64,000 nt of DNA from Kluyvera genomosp. 1 (GTDB taxonomy: Bacteria > Pseudomonadota > Gammaproteobacteria > Enterobacterales > Enterobacteriaceae). Every line of letters starts with the position of its first letter. Within the stretch, counting starts at the first letter, position 1. The notes under the pieces are model-generated. The model saw nothing but the letters and a program-made list of their open reading frames with translations, was not told where the DNA came from and did not search any database. The DNA lies in the NCBI RefSeq assembly GCF_001266615.1, contig NZ_LGHZ01000008.1:1-64000 (forward strand). The letters are read 5' to 3'. This document shows positions 20,777 to 29,501 of this stretch, piece by piece. The translations under genes and the position numbers were made by a program.

Positions 20777-21658
20777 ATGTTAATGACCCACACCTACGCG
20801 ACGTTTGAAAGATTACAGAGTCAGAATGCGGTTCTGAGGGAGACCGTCGCGCTCAATTCCGGGATCCAACTGGCGGCCTGGTACAACAAATGCGACAACC
20901 TGACGGTACAAAGCGACCATCACACGCTCAGTCTGTACGTGGCTGACGGCTATGAAAGCTATCAGAAAACGCCGCACGGCTGGAAAAACGGCGGTGGGCC
21001 GGATCGTTTCTGTCTGATGCCACAAGACAGCGAATCGACGTGGGATATCCGTGGCGATCTGTCGTTTGTGCATTTGTACTGCACCGAAGAACATCTGAGA
21101 AAGGTGGGGGAGCAGGTATGGGATCGCAGCCCAGCATCGCTCAGTCTGGATGAACAGATTTTTGGTGATGATGCAAAAATCACCTTACTTTACCGCCAGT
21201 TTTTGCTGAGCTACGACTGGCAGCAGGCGGCAAACCAGCTCACGCTCAGTAGCGCTAGCACGCTACTGTTGACCCATCTTTTGCAAAATTATGCCAACGT
21301 GAAGTGGCGGCTGCCGACCGTGACAGGTGGCCTGGCGCCGGCTGTGCTGCGCAATACGCTGGAGTACATCGACGCCCATCTCTCCACGCCGCTGACGCTG
21401 GCCGATTTGGCCGCACAGGCCAATTTAAGCGAATATCACTTTGCCCGGATGTTCCGCCAGTCGGTCGGGCTTGCGCCGCACCAGTATGTGATGCAGCGCA
21501 GAATGGATCAGGCTCAGCAGCAGGTCCGCTATACTGCGCTGCCGCTCACCGACATTGCGCTAAACTGCGGGTTTAGCTCTGCCAGCCATTTCAGCAATCG
21601 TTTCAAAGCGGCAACCGGTAAAACACCTTCTCAACTACGCGCTACGCTTGCGGGATAA
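20777..21658 (+). CDS. AraC-family transcriptional regulator
   Basis: A 293-residue regulator with an N-terminal cupin-like sensor domain and a C-terminal double helix-turn-helix (about 195-290). The HTH region includes NTLEYIDAHLSTPLTLADLA, LSEYHFARMFRQSVGLAPHQ and IALNCGFSSASHFSNRFKAA. Starts at 20777 or 20783 are both possible; an in-frame TTG at 20759 is less likely. It is divergent from the EamA transporter and probably controls it through the repeat at 20656-20692. Its 3' end overlaps the convergent benE by 24 bases. Confidence 0.9.
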   Translation: MLMTHTYATFERLQSQNAVLRETVALNSGIQLAAWYNKCDNLTVQSDHHTLSLYVADGYESYQKTPHGWKNGGGPDRFCLMPQDSESTWDIRGDLSFVHLYCTEEHLRKVGEQVWDRSPASLSLDEQIFGDDAKITLLYRQFLLSYDWQQAANQLTLSSASTLLLTHLLQNYANVKWRLPTVTGGLAPAVLRNTLEYIDAHLSTPLTLADLAAQANLSEYHFARMFRQSVGLAPHQYVMQRRMDQAQQQVRYTALPLTDIALNCGFSSASHFSNRFKAATGKTPSQLRATLAG

Positions 21659-22801
21659 CAGCGCAAAGCTTATCCCGCCAATCACCAGCCCCCAAAATGC
21701 CGAGCCGATACCCGCCAGGGTAATACCGCTGGCCGTCACCAAAAAAGTGATCAGCGCCGCGTCACGTTCGTGCGCGCTGTTTAACGACTGAAACAGACTA
21801 CCGCCAAGCGTCCCCAGCAGTGCCAACCCCGCCAGCATCTGGATCCACACGGTAGGCAACGCCGCCATCAGCGCGGTAATCGAACCGCCAAACATTCCCG
21901 CCAGCAGATAAAACACACCAGCGGCGGCCGCCGCTTGCCAACGTTTTTGGGCATCCGGATGTGCGTCAGGACTTTGGCAAATCGCAGCGGTAATGGCGGC
22001 GATACAGACTGAGTAGACGCCGAAAGGCGCTAAAAGCAGGCCAAATGCACCGCTGATGACAATTAAGGGCGAAATCGGCACGCGATAGCCTGAAGCCTGA
22101 AGCGTGGCGAGGCCAGGGGCGTTTTGTGATGCCATCGTTACCAGGAAAAAGGGAATACCAATACTCAGCAATTGGGTCATGGAGAAATGCGGAGTAATAA
22201 ACTGCGGCGCAACGAAAGCCATGCTTAAGGAATTAGTGACAACGTCACCTTTTGCAACTGCCACAATAATACCGACTGCTAGCGCGGCCACCACCGCGTA
22301 ACGGGGAGCCAGCGCTTTAAACAGCAACCAACCCACCAGCATACTGCCGCACAGCAGCAAATGTCCCTGTAGCGTGGCAAAAGCCTCGAGACCAAACCGC
22401 AGGAGGATGCCTGCAAGCATGGCGGCAGCCAGCGAATGGGGGATAAGCTTCATCAACCTGGCAAACCAGCCGGTGAGACCACACAGGACTACCAGCGCAT
22501 TCGCAAAGATAAAAATGCCCACCGCATCATTCAGCGTTGAGCCCTGTAAGCTTCCCACCAGTAGCGCTGCCCCGGGCGTTGACCAGGCGGTGAGAATTGG
22601 GACTTTGCGCCACAGCGTCAGCACGAGGGTACTGACGCCCATGGCCAGGCCTAACGCCGTCATCCACCCGGATATTTGCAGAGCGTTGGCACCCGCGGCG
22701 GCGGCGGCCTGCCAGATGATGGCGGCGGAGCTGGCATAACCCACCAGAACCGCGATGAAGCCGGCCAGCAGAGTAGGAAAAGGAACGAAAGCAGCGCGCA
22801 T
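21635..22801 (-). CDS. benE: Benzoate/H+ symporter BenE family (YdcO)
   Basis: A 388-residue inner-membrane transporter of the BenE family with about twelve helices. It corresponds to E. coli YdcO in family, length and place next to ydcN. Recognisable parts are TLLAGFIAVLVGYASSAAII at the N-terminus and SPLIVISGAFGLLLAPFGVY in the centre. It is predicted to import benzoate or a related acid by proton symport; substrate not proven. It is divergent from ydcN, with a duplicated operator-like site just upstream of its start. Confidence 0.92.
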   Translation of the reverse strand: MRAAFVPFPTLLAGFIAVLVGYASSAAIIWQAAAAAGANALQISGWMTALGLAMGVSTLVLTLWRKVPILTAWSTPGAALLVGSLQGSTLNDAVGIFIFANALVVLCGLTGWFARLMKLIPHSLAAAMLAGILLRFGLEAFATLQGHLLLCGSMLVGWLLFKALAPRYAVVAALAVGIIVAVAKGDVVTNSLSMAFVAPQFITPHFSMTQLLSIGIPFFLVTMASQNAPGLATLQASGYRVPISPLIVISGAFGLLLAPFGVYSVCIAAITAAICQSPDAHPDAQKRWQAAAAAGVFYLLAGMFGGSITALMAALPTVWIQMLAGLALLGTLGGSLFQSLNSAHERDAALITFLVTASGITLAGIGSAFWGLVIGGISFALLSRKRSA

Positions 22802-22811
22802 TTGAGATCTC

Positions 22812-22856
22812 TTGTGCGTTATAACATCCGATTACTTTAGCATTGTGCGTTATAAC
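22812..22856. promoter_or_regulatory. Duplicated 14-bp operator between benE and ydcN
   Basis: TTGTGCGTTATAAC occurs perfectly twice, at 22812-22825 and 22843-22856, 31 bases apart (about three helical turns). Each contains the palindrome GTTATAAC. The first copy begins 11 bases before benE. The probable binder is the divergently encoded XRE-cupin regulator YdcN. Confidence 0.7.
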
Positions 22857-22936
22857 GTACAACCGGTGTTGATGATTTGCTAAAGTGTGGGGTATGGCTG
22901 GGGTATACTGGCCGCGAGCAATGTAATGGAGGTGGA

Positions 22937-23512
22937 ATGAATATTGCGCAACATCTTGCGGTGACGCTCAAAACGCTGCGCCAACAGCGCGGCTGGAGCT
23001 TGTCTAAGCTTGCGGAAGAGACCGGTGTCTCGAAGGCGATGCTGGGGCAAATAGAACGTAACGAATCCAGTCCCACCGTGGCGACTTTATGGAAGATTGC
23101 CACCGGGCTGAACGTACCGTTTTCGGTGTTTATCACCCCCGAAGAATCAAACGGCGAGCAGGCTTTTGACCCGCAGCAGCAGGCGATGGTCGTTACGCCG
23201 GTTTTTCCCTGGGATCCGGAACTGTGCTTTGACCATTTCTCCATTACTCTGGCCCCCGGCGCAGTCAGCGAATCGACGCCGCACGAAAAAGGGGTTATCG
23301 AACATGTGGTGGTGATCAGCGGAACGCTGGATATGTGCGTTGAAGGGCAATGGCAGTCGCTTGATGCCGGTAGCGGCTTACGATTTGCAGGCGATCTGGC
23401 TCACGCTTACCGCAATAGCGGCGAGCAGACTGCGCACTTTCACTCTATTATCCATTACCCCAAAGAAAAAGCCGCAGGCAAGCCCGCGGCAAATCACGAC
23501 AATGAACCATAA
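22937..23512 (+). CDS. ydcN: XRE-family regulator with cupin domain, YdcN
   Basis: A 191-residue regulator. The N-terminal HTH (about 5-65: LKTLRQQRGWSLSKLAEETG, SKAMLGQIERNESSPTVATL) is followed by a C-terminal cupin domain (about 105-180) with ESTPHEKGVIEHVVVISGTL. It is about 13 residues longer than the 178 of E. coli, with an extra basic tail. Start ATG 22937 follows a strong GGAGGTGGA site. It is divergent from benE and probably represses it and itself through the repeats at 22812-22856. Confidence 0.93.
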   Translation: MNIAQHLAVTLKTLRQQRGWSLSKLAEETGVSKAMLGQIERNESSPTVATLWKIATGLNVPFSVFITPEESNGEQAFDPQQQAMVVTPVFPWDPELCFDHFSITLAPGAVSESTPHEKGVIEHVVVISGTLDMCVEGQWQSLDAGSGLRFAGDLAHAYRNSGEQTAHFHSIIHYPKEKAAGKPAANHDNEP

Positions 23513-23709
23513 CGTGGCCGTTACGAGGAAGTCCGGAATACGACACTGACTGTACCGTAGCGGTACCGGCGGTGGAAATGCCGATTCTGGCAATAGGTTG
23601 TTGAAAATAATCTATTCGTGATGCGCTCTGGGGTAAATGATTTCGTCTGTTGTCGCTTGTGGCTACAATAGGCACATACTTTGTGAACCTACTGGATAAT
23701 CCCGACTGT

Positions 23710-25671
23710 ATGTACCCGCAGAACGCTCACCTTGAACTTCTTAGCCCCGCCCGCGATACGGCGATTGCCCGCGAAGCCATTCTCCATGGTGCTGACGCCG
23801 TCTATATTGGTGGCCCGGGATTTGGCGCGCGGCATAACGCCAGCAACAGCCTGCAGGATATTGCTGAGCTGGTGCCGTTTGCCCATCGTTACGGCGCGAA
23901 AATCTTTATCACGCTGAATACTATTTTGCATGATGACGAGCTGGAACCGGCTCAGCAGTTAATTACGCGTTTGTACGAGACCGGTGTGGATGCGCTCATC
24001 GTGCAGGATATGGGCATTTTGCAGCTGGATATTCCTCCAATAGAACTGCACGCCAGCACCCAGTGCGATATTCGCAGCGTAGAAAAAGCGAAGTTCCTCT
24101 CTGACGTGGGCTTCAGTCAGATTGTGCTGGCGCGTGAGCTCAATTTGTCGCAGATAAAAGCGATTCATGAGGCTACCGACGCGACCATTGAATTCTTCAT
24201 TCACGGCGCGTTGTGCGTTGCCTATTCCGGGCAATGTAACATCTCTCACGCCCAGACCGGCCGTAGCGCCAACCGCGGTGACTGCTCGCAGGCTTGCCGC
24301 CTGCCGTACACCCTGAAAGACGACCAGGGGCGGGTGGTCGCATTTGAAAAACACCTGCTGTCGATGAAAGATAACGATCAAACTGCCAACCTTGGTGCGT
24401 TGATTGACGCGGGTGTTCGCTCCTTCAAAATTGAAGGGCGTTACAAAGACATGAGCTATGTGAAGAACATTACGGCGCACTATCGTCAGATGCTCGATTC
24501 CCTGATTGAACAACGCGGGGAGTTTACGCGCTCTTCAGCCGGCCGCACGGAGCATTTCTTTGTGCCATCGACGGACAAAACCTTCCACCGCGGCAGCACC
24601 GATTATTTCGTTAATGAGCGGCAAATGAATATTGGTGCCTTCGACTCACCTAAGTTTGTCGGCCTGCCGGTTGGCGAAGTGCTGAAGGTCAGCAAAGATA
24701 CGTTGGATGTAGAAGTGACAGAGCCGCTGGCGAACGGTGATGGCTTGAATGTGCTGATTAAGCGTGAAGTCGTGGGTTTCCGCGCCAACACGGTCGAGAA
24801 AATAGGCGAAAATCGATATCGCGTGAAGCCAAATGAAATGCCGGCCGACCTGTATAAAGTGCGCCCGCATCAGGTGCTTAATCGTAACCTCGATCATAAC
24901 TGGCAGCAGGCGCTGCTCAAAACATCCAGCGAGCGCCGCGTGGCGGTGGATATCGTGCTTTCCGGCTGGCAGGAGCAATTAATTCTGACGCTGACCAGCG
25001 AGGATGGTGTGTGCGTGACGCATACGCTGGATGGGGACTTTGCCGCCGCCAACAACGCTGAAAAAGCGTTACAACAGCTACAAGATGGGGTCAGCAAACT
25101 TGGGCAAACCCTTTACTATGCTCGCGATGTTGAGGTGATGTTGCCTGAAGCGCTCTTTGTGCCGAACAGCATGCTCAACCAACTGCGGCGTGAAGCGGTC
25201 GAGATGCTCGATAAGGCGCGTCTGAATGCCTATCGCCGGGGCCAGCGCAAAGCGGTCGCCACGCCACCACCGGTTTATCCGGACAGCCACCTGAGCTTCC
25301 TGGCTAACGTCTATAACCATAAAGCACGCGAATTTTATCATCGCTATGGCGTGCAGCTCATTGACGCTGCCTATGAGGCCCATGAAGAGAAAGGCGATGT
25401 ACCGGTGATGATCACCAAACACTGCCTGCGCTTTGCCTTTAACCTTTGCCCGAAACAGGCCAAAGGCTCCATTAAGAGCTGGAAAGCGACGCCGATGCAG
25501 TTGGTTAATGGTGATGAGGTTCTGACGCTGAAATTTGATTGCCGTCCCTGCGAAATGCATGTTATTGGCAAAATGAAAAATCACATTCTGAAGATGCCGC
25601 TGCCGGGAAGCGTGGTGGCATCGATGAGCCCGGATGAGTTGCTGAAGACGCTGCCAAAGCGCAGAGGCTAA
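23710..25671 (+). CDS. rlhA: 23S rRNA 5-hydroxycytidine C2501 synthase RlhA (YdcP)
   Basis: A 653-residue U32-family enzyme, the same length as E. coli RlhA. It hydroxylates cytidine 2501 of 23S rRNA in the peptidyl-transferase region. The TIM-barrel start ELLSPARDTAIAREAILHGA is typical. Conserved cysteines that may bind an iron-sulfur cluster lie in CVAYSGQCNISHAQTGRSA and GDCSQACRLPY, with further Cys near the C-terminus (KHCLRFAFNLCPK, FDCRPCEMHV). The frame is open from 23650, but ATG 23710 is taken as the start. Its own terminator follows. Confidence 0.95.
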   Translation: MYPQNAHLELLSPARDTAIAREAILHGADAVYIGGPGFGARHNASNSLQDIAELVPFAHRYGAKIFITLNTILHDDELEPAQQLITRLYETGVDALIVQDMGILQLDIPPIELHASTQCDIRSVEKAKFLSDVGFSQIVLARELNLSQIKAIHEATDATIEFFIHGALCVAYSGQCNISHAQTGRSANRGDCSQACRLPYTLKDDQGRVVAFEKHLLSMKDNDQTANLGALIDAGVRSFKIEGRYKDMSYVKNITAHYRQMLDSLIEQRGEFTRSSAGRTEHFFVPSTDKTFHRGSTDYFVNERQMNIGAFDSPKFVGLPVGEVLKVSKDTLDVEVTEPLANGDGLNVLIKREVVGFRANTVEKIGENRYRVKPNEMPADLYKVRPHQVLNRNLDHNWQQALLKTSSERRVAVDIVLSGWQEQLILTLTSEDGVCVTHTLDGDFAAANNAEKALQQLQDGVSKLGQTLYYARDVEVMLPEALFVPNSMLNQLRREAVEMLDKARLNAYRRGQRKAVATPPPVYPDSHLSFLANVYNHKAREFYHRYGVQLIDAAYEAHEEKGDVPVMITKHCLRFAFNLCPKQAKGSIKSWKATPMQLVNGDEVLTLKFDCRPCEMHVIGKMKNHILKMPLPGSVVASMSPDELLKTLPKRRG

Positions 25672-25684
25672 ACGTCTGGAAATG

Positions 25685-25722
25685 AAAAGGCCGGAAAGTG
25701 GTGACACTTCCCGGCCTTTTTA
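25685..25722. terminator. Bidirectional terminator between rlhA and the repeat-protein gene
   Basis: A stem of AAAAGGCCGG plus AAGTG against CACTT plus CCGGCCTTTT has T-runs on both strands. It serves rlhA from the left and the convergent small-protein gene from the right. Confidence 0.9.
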
Positions 25723-25723
25723 A

Positions 25724-26077
25724 TTAGTTACGCTGGCCGTTTGGCAGTGGCAGTTTGTTGTCGCCGTCGTGTTTTGGCGGCTGGCCTTTGCCATCATGCT
25801 GCTGGCCTTTATTGTCATGCGGCGGCTGGCCTTTGCCATCGTGCTGCTGGCCTTTGTTGTCACGTGGCGGTTGACCTTTGCCATCGTGTTGGCCTTTGTT
25901 ATCACGTGGTGGTTGGCCTTTGCCATCATGATGTTGGTCTTTATTATCGTGCTGCGGTTGGCCATTGTGCATCTGTTCTACAGGTGGCTTTTTCGGCGGT
26001 TCCTGGTGGTCTGCCGCAAACGCTGTTGAACACAGACCCATTGCCAGAATGGCGGATAACGCAATTACTTTCTTCAT
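25724..26077 (-). CDS. Small secreted protein with 15-residue His/Asp/Gly/Pro repeats
   Basis: A 117-residue protein of unknown function. A Sec signal peptide (MKKVIALSAILAMGLCSTAFA, cleavage after about residue 22) precedes a hydrophilic chain. Residues 44-102 are four tandem copies of a unit DNKGQQHDGKGQPPx, one copy lacking a single Q. The mature protein is disordered-looking and rich in His, Asp, Lys and Gln, which could bind metal or polyanions. Two adjacent ATG codons (26080, 26077) follow CTGGAG; the second is used here. It sits downstream of the oxidase operon but 120 bases away. E. coli has yncJ near this place, but the sequence is not YncJ. Confidence 0.75.
   Translation of the reverse strand: MKKVIALSAILAMGLCSTAFAADHQEPPKKPPVEQMHNGQPQHDNKDQHHDGKGQPPRDNKGQHDGKGQPPRDNKGQQHDGKGQPPHDNKGQQHDGKGQPPKHDGDNKLPLPNGQRN
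25772..25948 (-). repeat. Tandem 45-bp coding repeat
   Basis: Four in-frame copies of a 45-base unit (one is 42 bases) encode the DNKGQQHDGKGQPPx repeats. The units differ at a few third positions, so they are not a very recent expansion. Copy number is likely to vary between strains. Confidence 0.85.
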
Positions 26078-26202
26078 CATGTACTCCAGACATTGCTTCG
26101 TTGATGGGCCTAGTTGACGCCCCAATCATGGAGTAATTGTGGAGGCCCGGGGAATTAGGATTACTCCGGGCGGTTTGTATAAAATACCATCTGATTGTTA
26201 TT

Positions 26203-26328
26203 TCAGGATTTAAATCCGGCGGCGGTCATCAGAACGCGAAACAGGCCACCGACCACCGTTAGCGCCAATACGCTACTGCCCCACAGGGCGACTAACCAGA
26301 AAACCCGCGAAACCCATAGCTTCTTCAT
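26203..26328 (-). CDS. 41-residue DUF2474-like subunit of a bd-type oxidase
   Basis: A short membrane protein, MKKLWVSRVFWLVALWGSSV and on, with a single hydrophobic helix (about 8-36). Its start shares the A of the cioB stop codon (TGATG), so it is translationally coupled. Small single-helix proteins of the CydX or DUF2474 (CioZ) type commonly follow bd oxidase genes and stabilise them. The W-V-S-R-x-F-W-L-V motif and CIO-type partners favour DUF2474. It is well below usual gene-caller length limits, so it is easy to miss. Confidence 0.75.
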   Translation of the reverse strand: MKKLWVSRVFWLVALWGSSVLALTVVGGLFRVLMTAAGFKS

Positions 26329-27338
26329 CAATGATACCCCTCATCCTGCGGGACTTTGCCGCGAAATACGTAGTAGCTCCAGAAGGTGTACGCCAAGATA
26401 ACCGGAATAATAAACAACGCACCAATCAGCATGAATTCCTGGCTTTGTTCGGGCGCCGCGGCCTGCCACAGCGTAATCGATGGTGGAATAATGGCGGGCC
26501 AGATGCTGATGCCTAATCCGCTAAAGCCTAAGAATATCAGCGCCAACGTCAGGATAAACGGCTGCACATGGCTGGCTTCAAGGCCGAGATGGCGCCACAG
26601 CAGGGCGCTGGCGGTGACAACCAGCAGCGGCACTGGCAGGAGATAATAGAGATTTGGCAAACTGAACCAACGCGCGGCAATCTGGCTATGGATGAGCGGT
26701 GTCCACAGGCTAATCACAGCGATAACAGCCAGCAGCGCCAGCAGTAAGCCGCGTGCGGTTTTCCGCATTGTGTGTTGCAGAGTAGATTCACTCTTCATCA
26801 CAAGCCAGGTCGCCCCCAGCAGGGCATACGCCACCACCAGTCCCACGCCGCAAAACAGGGTAAATGGGGTTAACCAACTGAACGGCCCGCCGCTGTAAGT
26901 CCGGCCGGTCACTTCAAATCCATTAATCACGGCACCCACGACAACGCCCTGGCAGAAGGTGGCGAGGATAGATCCGCCCATAAAGGCTTTATCCCAGAAT
27001 GGACGATGCGACGGCGTCGCGTTGAAGCGAAACTCAAAGGCCACACCGCGGAAAATCAGCCCAACCAGCATCAGCGTCAGGGGAATGGTTAGCGCGTCAA
27101 TAATGACCGCGTAAGCGAGCGGAAATGCACCAAACAGACCGGCACCGCCGAGCACCAGCCAGGTTTCGTTCCCATCCCAGACCGGCGCCACGCTGTTCAC
27201 CATCAGATCACGATCCTGCGGGCTGCGGGTGAAGGGAAACAAGATACCGATCCCCAGATCGAAACCATCCATGACGATATACATCAGCGTGGCGAAGACA
27301 ATAATCACAAACCAGATAACGGAGAGATCGAGGCTCAT
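26328..27338 (-). CDS. cioB: Cytochrome bd-type (CIO) quinol oxidase subunit II
   Basis: A 336-residue membrane protein of the CydB/CioB family with about eight helices. The conserved DGFDLGIGILFPF motif is near residue 24, and WDGNETWLVLGGAGLFGAFP is near 54. Length and sequence are closer to CioB of cyanide-insensitive oxidases than to CydB (about 379 residues). It overlaps cioA by four bases (27335-27338) and a 41-residue subunit gene follows. With CioA it transfers electrons from quinol to oxygen without pumping protons. Confidence 0.9.
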   Translation of the reverse strand: MSLDLSVIWFVIIVFATLMYIVMDGFDLGIGILFPFTRSPQDRDLMVNSVAPVWDGNETWLVLGGAGLFGAFPLAYAVIIDALTIPLTLMLVGLIFRGVAFEFRFNATPSHRPFWDKAFMGGSILATFCQGVVVGAVINGFEVTGRTYSGGPFSWLTPFTLFCGVGLVVAYALLGATWLVMKSESTLQHTMRKTARGLLLALLAVIAVISLWTPLIHSQIAARWFSLPNLYYLLPVPLLVVTASALLWRHLGLEASHVQPFILTLALIFLGFSGLGISIWPAIIPPSITLWQAAAPEQSQEFMLIGALFIIPVILAYTFWSYYVFRGKVPQDEGYH

Positions 27339-28735
27339 GGGCGCTCCTCCTGATGAGAACTCGGGGTGATGGCCGCGGATAACGGGCGCGCAGGGGTGCC
27401 GTGAGGCTCAACGTTGAAAGGCTGGGGGCCTTTACGGATCAGTCGCACCATATAGCTGTAGCCGACGCCGAAGACCGAAGTGTAAACCACGAAGAAGGCC
27501 AGCAGGCTGATGCTCATATGCAAGTCGCCGTGCGCGGACACCGCATCCACCGTGCGCTGTAAACCATATACAACCCAGGGCTGACGACCCACTTCGGTGG
27601 TGACCCAGCCAGCCAGGATAGCGATAAGCCCCGATGGGCCCATCAACAGGGCAAACCACAGGAACGGTCGTGAGGTGTAGAGCGTTTGTCGCTTGCGCAA
27701 CCACAGTGCGACGACGCCCAGCAAAAGCATCAACATACCCAGCCCGGCCATAATACGGAATGACCAGAAAACAAGGGTGGAGTTAGGACGGTCCTGTGGC
27801 GCGAATTCTTTCAGCGCCGGTACCTGTTTATCAAGGCTATGGGTAAGGATCAGGCTGCCCAAGGCGGGGATCGCCAGGCCATAGCGGGTTCGTTCCTGTT
27901 CCATATCCGGCCAGCCGAACAGCAGCAGCGGTGTGGCTTCACCCGGTTTATTCTCCCAATGCCCTTCGATGGCGGCAATTTTGGCCGGCTGATGTTCAAG
28001 GGTATTGAGCCCGTGCATATCGCCAACCATCGCCTGAATCGGCGCGACGATAAGCGTCATCCACAGCGACATCGAAAACATAATGCGTATCGCGGGCGTT
28101 TGGTTGCCGCGCAGTAGGTGCCACGCTGCCGATGCGCCAACAAACAGCGCGCTGCTGAGAAAGGCTGCGATCGACATGTGGAACAGGCGGTAGGGGAATG
28201 AGGGATTAAACACTACCGCGAACCAGTCAACCGGGACGACCTGACCGTTGACAATCTCGTAGCCCTGAGGCGTTTGCATCCAGCTATTGGAAGCCAGGAT
28301 CCAGAAGGTAGAAATAATGGTCCCCAGCGCGACCATGCAGGTCGCGAAGAAATGCAGTCCTGGACCTACGCGGTTCCAGCCGAACAGCATCACGCCGAGG
28401 AAACCGGCTTCAAGGAAGAAGGCAGTGAGTACTTCATAGGTCAGCAGTGGGCCGGTAATACTGCCAGCAAACTGGGAGAAACCGCTCCAGTTGGTACCGA
28501 ACTGATAGGCCATTACCAGGCCTGAAACCACCCCCATGCCAAAGTTAACGGCAAAGATTTTGGACCAGAATTGATACAGCGAACGCCAGACCGGGTTACG
28601 GGTTTTTAGCCATAACCCTTCCAGCACCGCCAGGTAGCTGGCAAGGCCGATGGTGATCGCGGGGAAGATAATGTGAAAGGAAACGGTAAACGCAAACTGT
28701 ATGCGCGCAAGGTGAAACGCATCAAGACCGAACAT
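27335..28735 (-). CDS. cioA: Cytochrome bd-type (CIO) quinol oxidase subunit I
   Basis: A 466-residue haem-bearing subunit. Haem ligands are recognisable: His in [12 protein letters not shown] near residue 21, His in [11 protein letters not shown], and Met in [11 protein letters not shown]. The quinol-oxidase signature [20 protein letters not shown] is present. It is about 55 residues shorter than CydA, consistent with the short Q-loop of the CIO/cyanide-insensitive subgroup. Bd oxidases help under low oxygen, nitric oxide, peroxide or cyanide. It begins 97 bases after an RskA-like anti-sigma gene on the same strand and may be part of that regulon. Confidence 0.92.
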   Translation of the reverse strand: MFGLDAFHLARIQFAFTVSFHIIFPAITIGLASYLAVLEGLWLKTRNPVWRSLYQFWSKIFAVNFGMGVVSGLVMAYQFGTNWSGFSQFAGSITGPLLTYEVLTAFFLEAGFLGVMLFGWNRVGPGLHFFATCMVALGTIISTFWILASNSWMQTPQGYEIVNGQVVPVDWFAVVFNPSFPYRLFHMSIAAFLSSALFVGASAAWHLLRGNQTPAIRIMFSMSLWMTLIVAPIQAMVGDMHGLNTLEHQPAKIAAIEGHWENKPGEATPLLLFGWPDMEQERTRYGLAIPALGSLILTHSLDKQVPALKEFAPQDRPNSTLVFWSFRIMAGLGMLMLLLGVVALWLRKRQTLYTSRPFLWFALLMGPSGLIAILAGWVTTEVGRQPWVVYGLQRTVDAVSAHGDLHMSISLLAFFVVYTSVFGVGYSYMVRLIRKGPQPFNVEPHGTPARPLSAAITPSSHQEERP

Positions 28736-28832
28736 GCAAACTCCGTGGAGAAAAATGACTCGGTCTTGATTCTAAAGCTCGCCTGCTGCGGGTTGCAGAG
28801 ACAGTCAGGCGCTATTAATCCATAACAGTTTC

Positions 28833-29501
28833 TCAACCCGACAGGCTAACTTTCCCCACAAAGACAACCGGCCCAGATGGCCCGATAAGTGTTGAACCAC
28901 CAACGGGCTCGAGGCTGACCGCCAGCGTTGTCTGATTATCCAGCCTGGTATCGTCCAGGCGGAATGTATTGTGGCCCGGTTGGGTAATCAGCCCTAGCGA
29001 CAGCGGTGGTTCATGGCCCTTAATCAGCCATAGCTGTAGGTTCTTGTCCTGTGGAAGCGTCACGTTAAGTGCTGAAACCTGAATCACGCGCGCTGATTTG
29101 TCGAGGCTGACCACGAATTGCGTGTTGGATTGTGTCCCATTAAGGATTGCCACGGGTTGCATCGCAGGTGAGGTCTCAGGCTTTTGTACCAGGTTGAAAA
29201 TCAACACACCTGCCAGAATGGCAGCCAGCGACCAGCCAAGCCAGGTGGTAGCGCCTATTGGCGCTGGGGCTAGGGGAGCATGGTTCACTTTCTGGGCAAT
29301 TTTTTGCCAAATTTCAGGTGACGGCACGCTCTCTGGCGTGATGGCATCCAGGCCGCTAAAGGCTTTCTGCCAGTGCAAAACCTGCTGAGCAAACGCATCA
29401 TCCTCATTGAGCCGTTTATCAAGCTGTAGCCGAGTGGGGGTATCGACCAGCCCAAGCACATATTCGGCGGCGAGAATGGCATCATTTTCTTGCGTATTCA
29501 T
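28833..29501 (-). CDS. Anti-sigma factor, RskA family
   Basis: A 222-residue single-pass membrane protein. The N-terminal cytoplasmic zinc-less anti-sigma domain (AAEYVLGLVDTPTRLQLDKR) spans about 1-90. One membrane helix lies at about 99-118 (TWLGWSLAAILAGVLIFNLV), and the rest is periplasmic. The C-terminal part ends in LAVSLEPVGGSTLIGPSGPV and FVGKV, the hallmark of RskA (anti-sigma-K). The start overlaps the sigma gene stop by four bases (ATGA), so expression is coupled. It should hold the ECF factor inactive until regulated proteolysis or another cue releases it. Confidence 0.88.
   Translation of the reverse strand: MNTQENDAILAAEYVLGLVDTPTRLQLDKRLNEDDAFAQQVLHWQKAFSGLDAITPESVPSPEIWQKIAQKVNHAPLAPAPIGATTWLGWSLAAILAGVLIFNLVQKPETSPAMQPVAILNGTQSNTQFVVSLDKSARVIQVSALNVTLPQDKNLQLWLIKGHEPPLSLGLITQPGHNTFRLDDTRLDNQTTLAVSLEPVGGSTLIGPSGPVVFVGKVSLSG

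Noticed and set aside
26137-26175. GC-rich inverted word GCCCGG...CCGGGC before the repeat-protein gene
   Set aside because: Short stem with no T-run on either strand; too weak to call a terminator for the oxidase operon.
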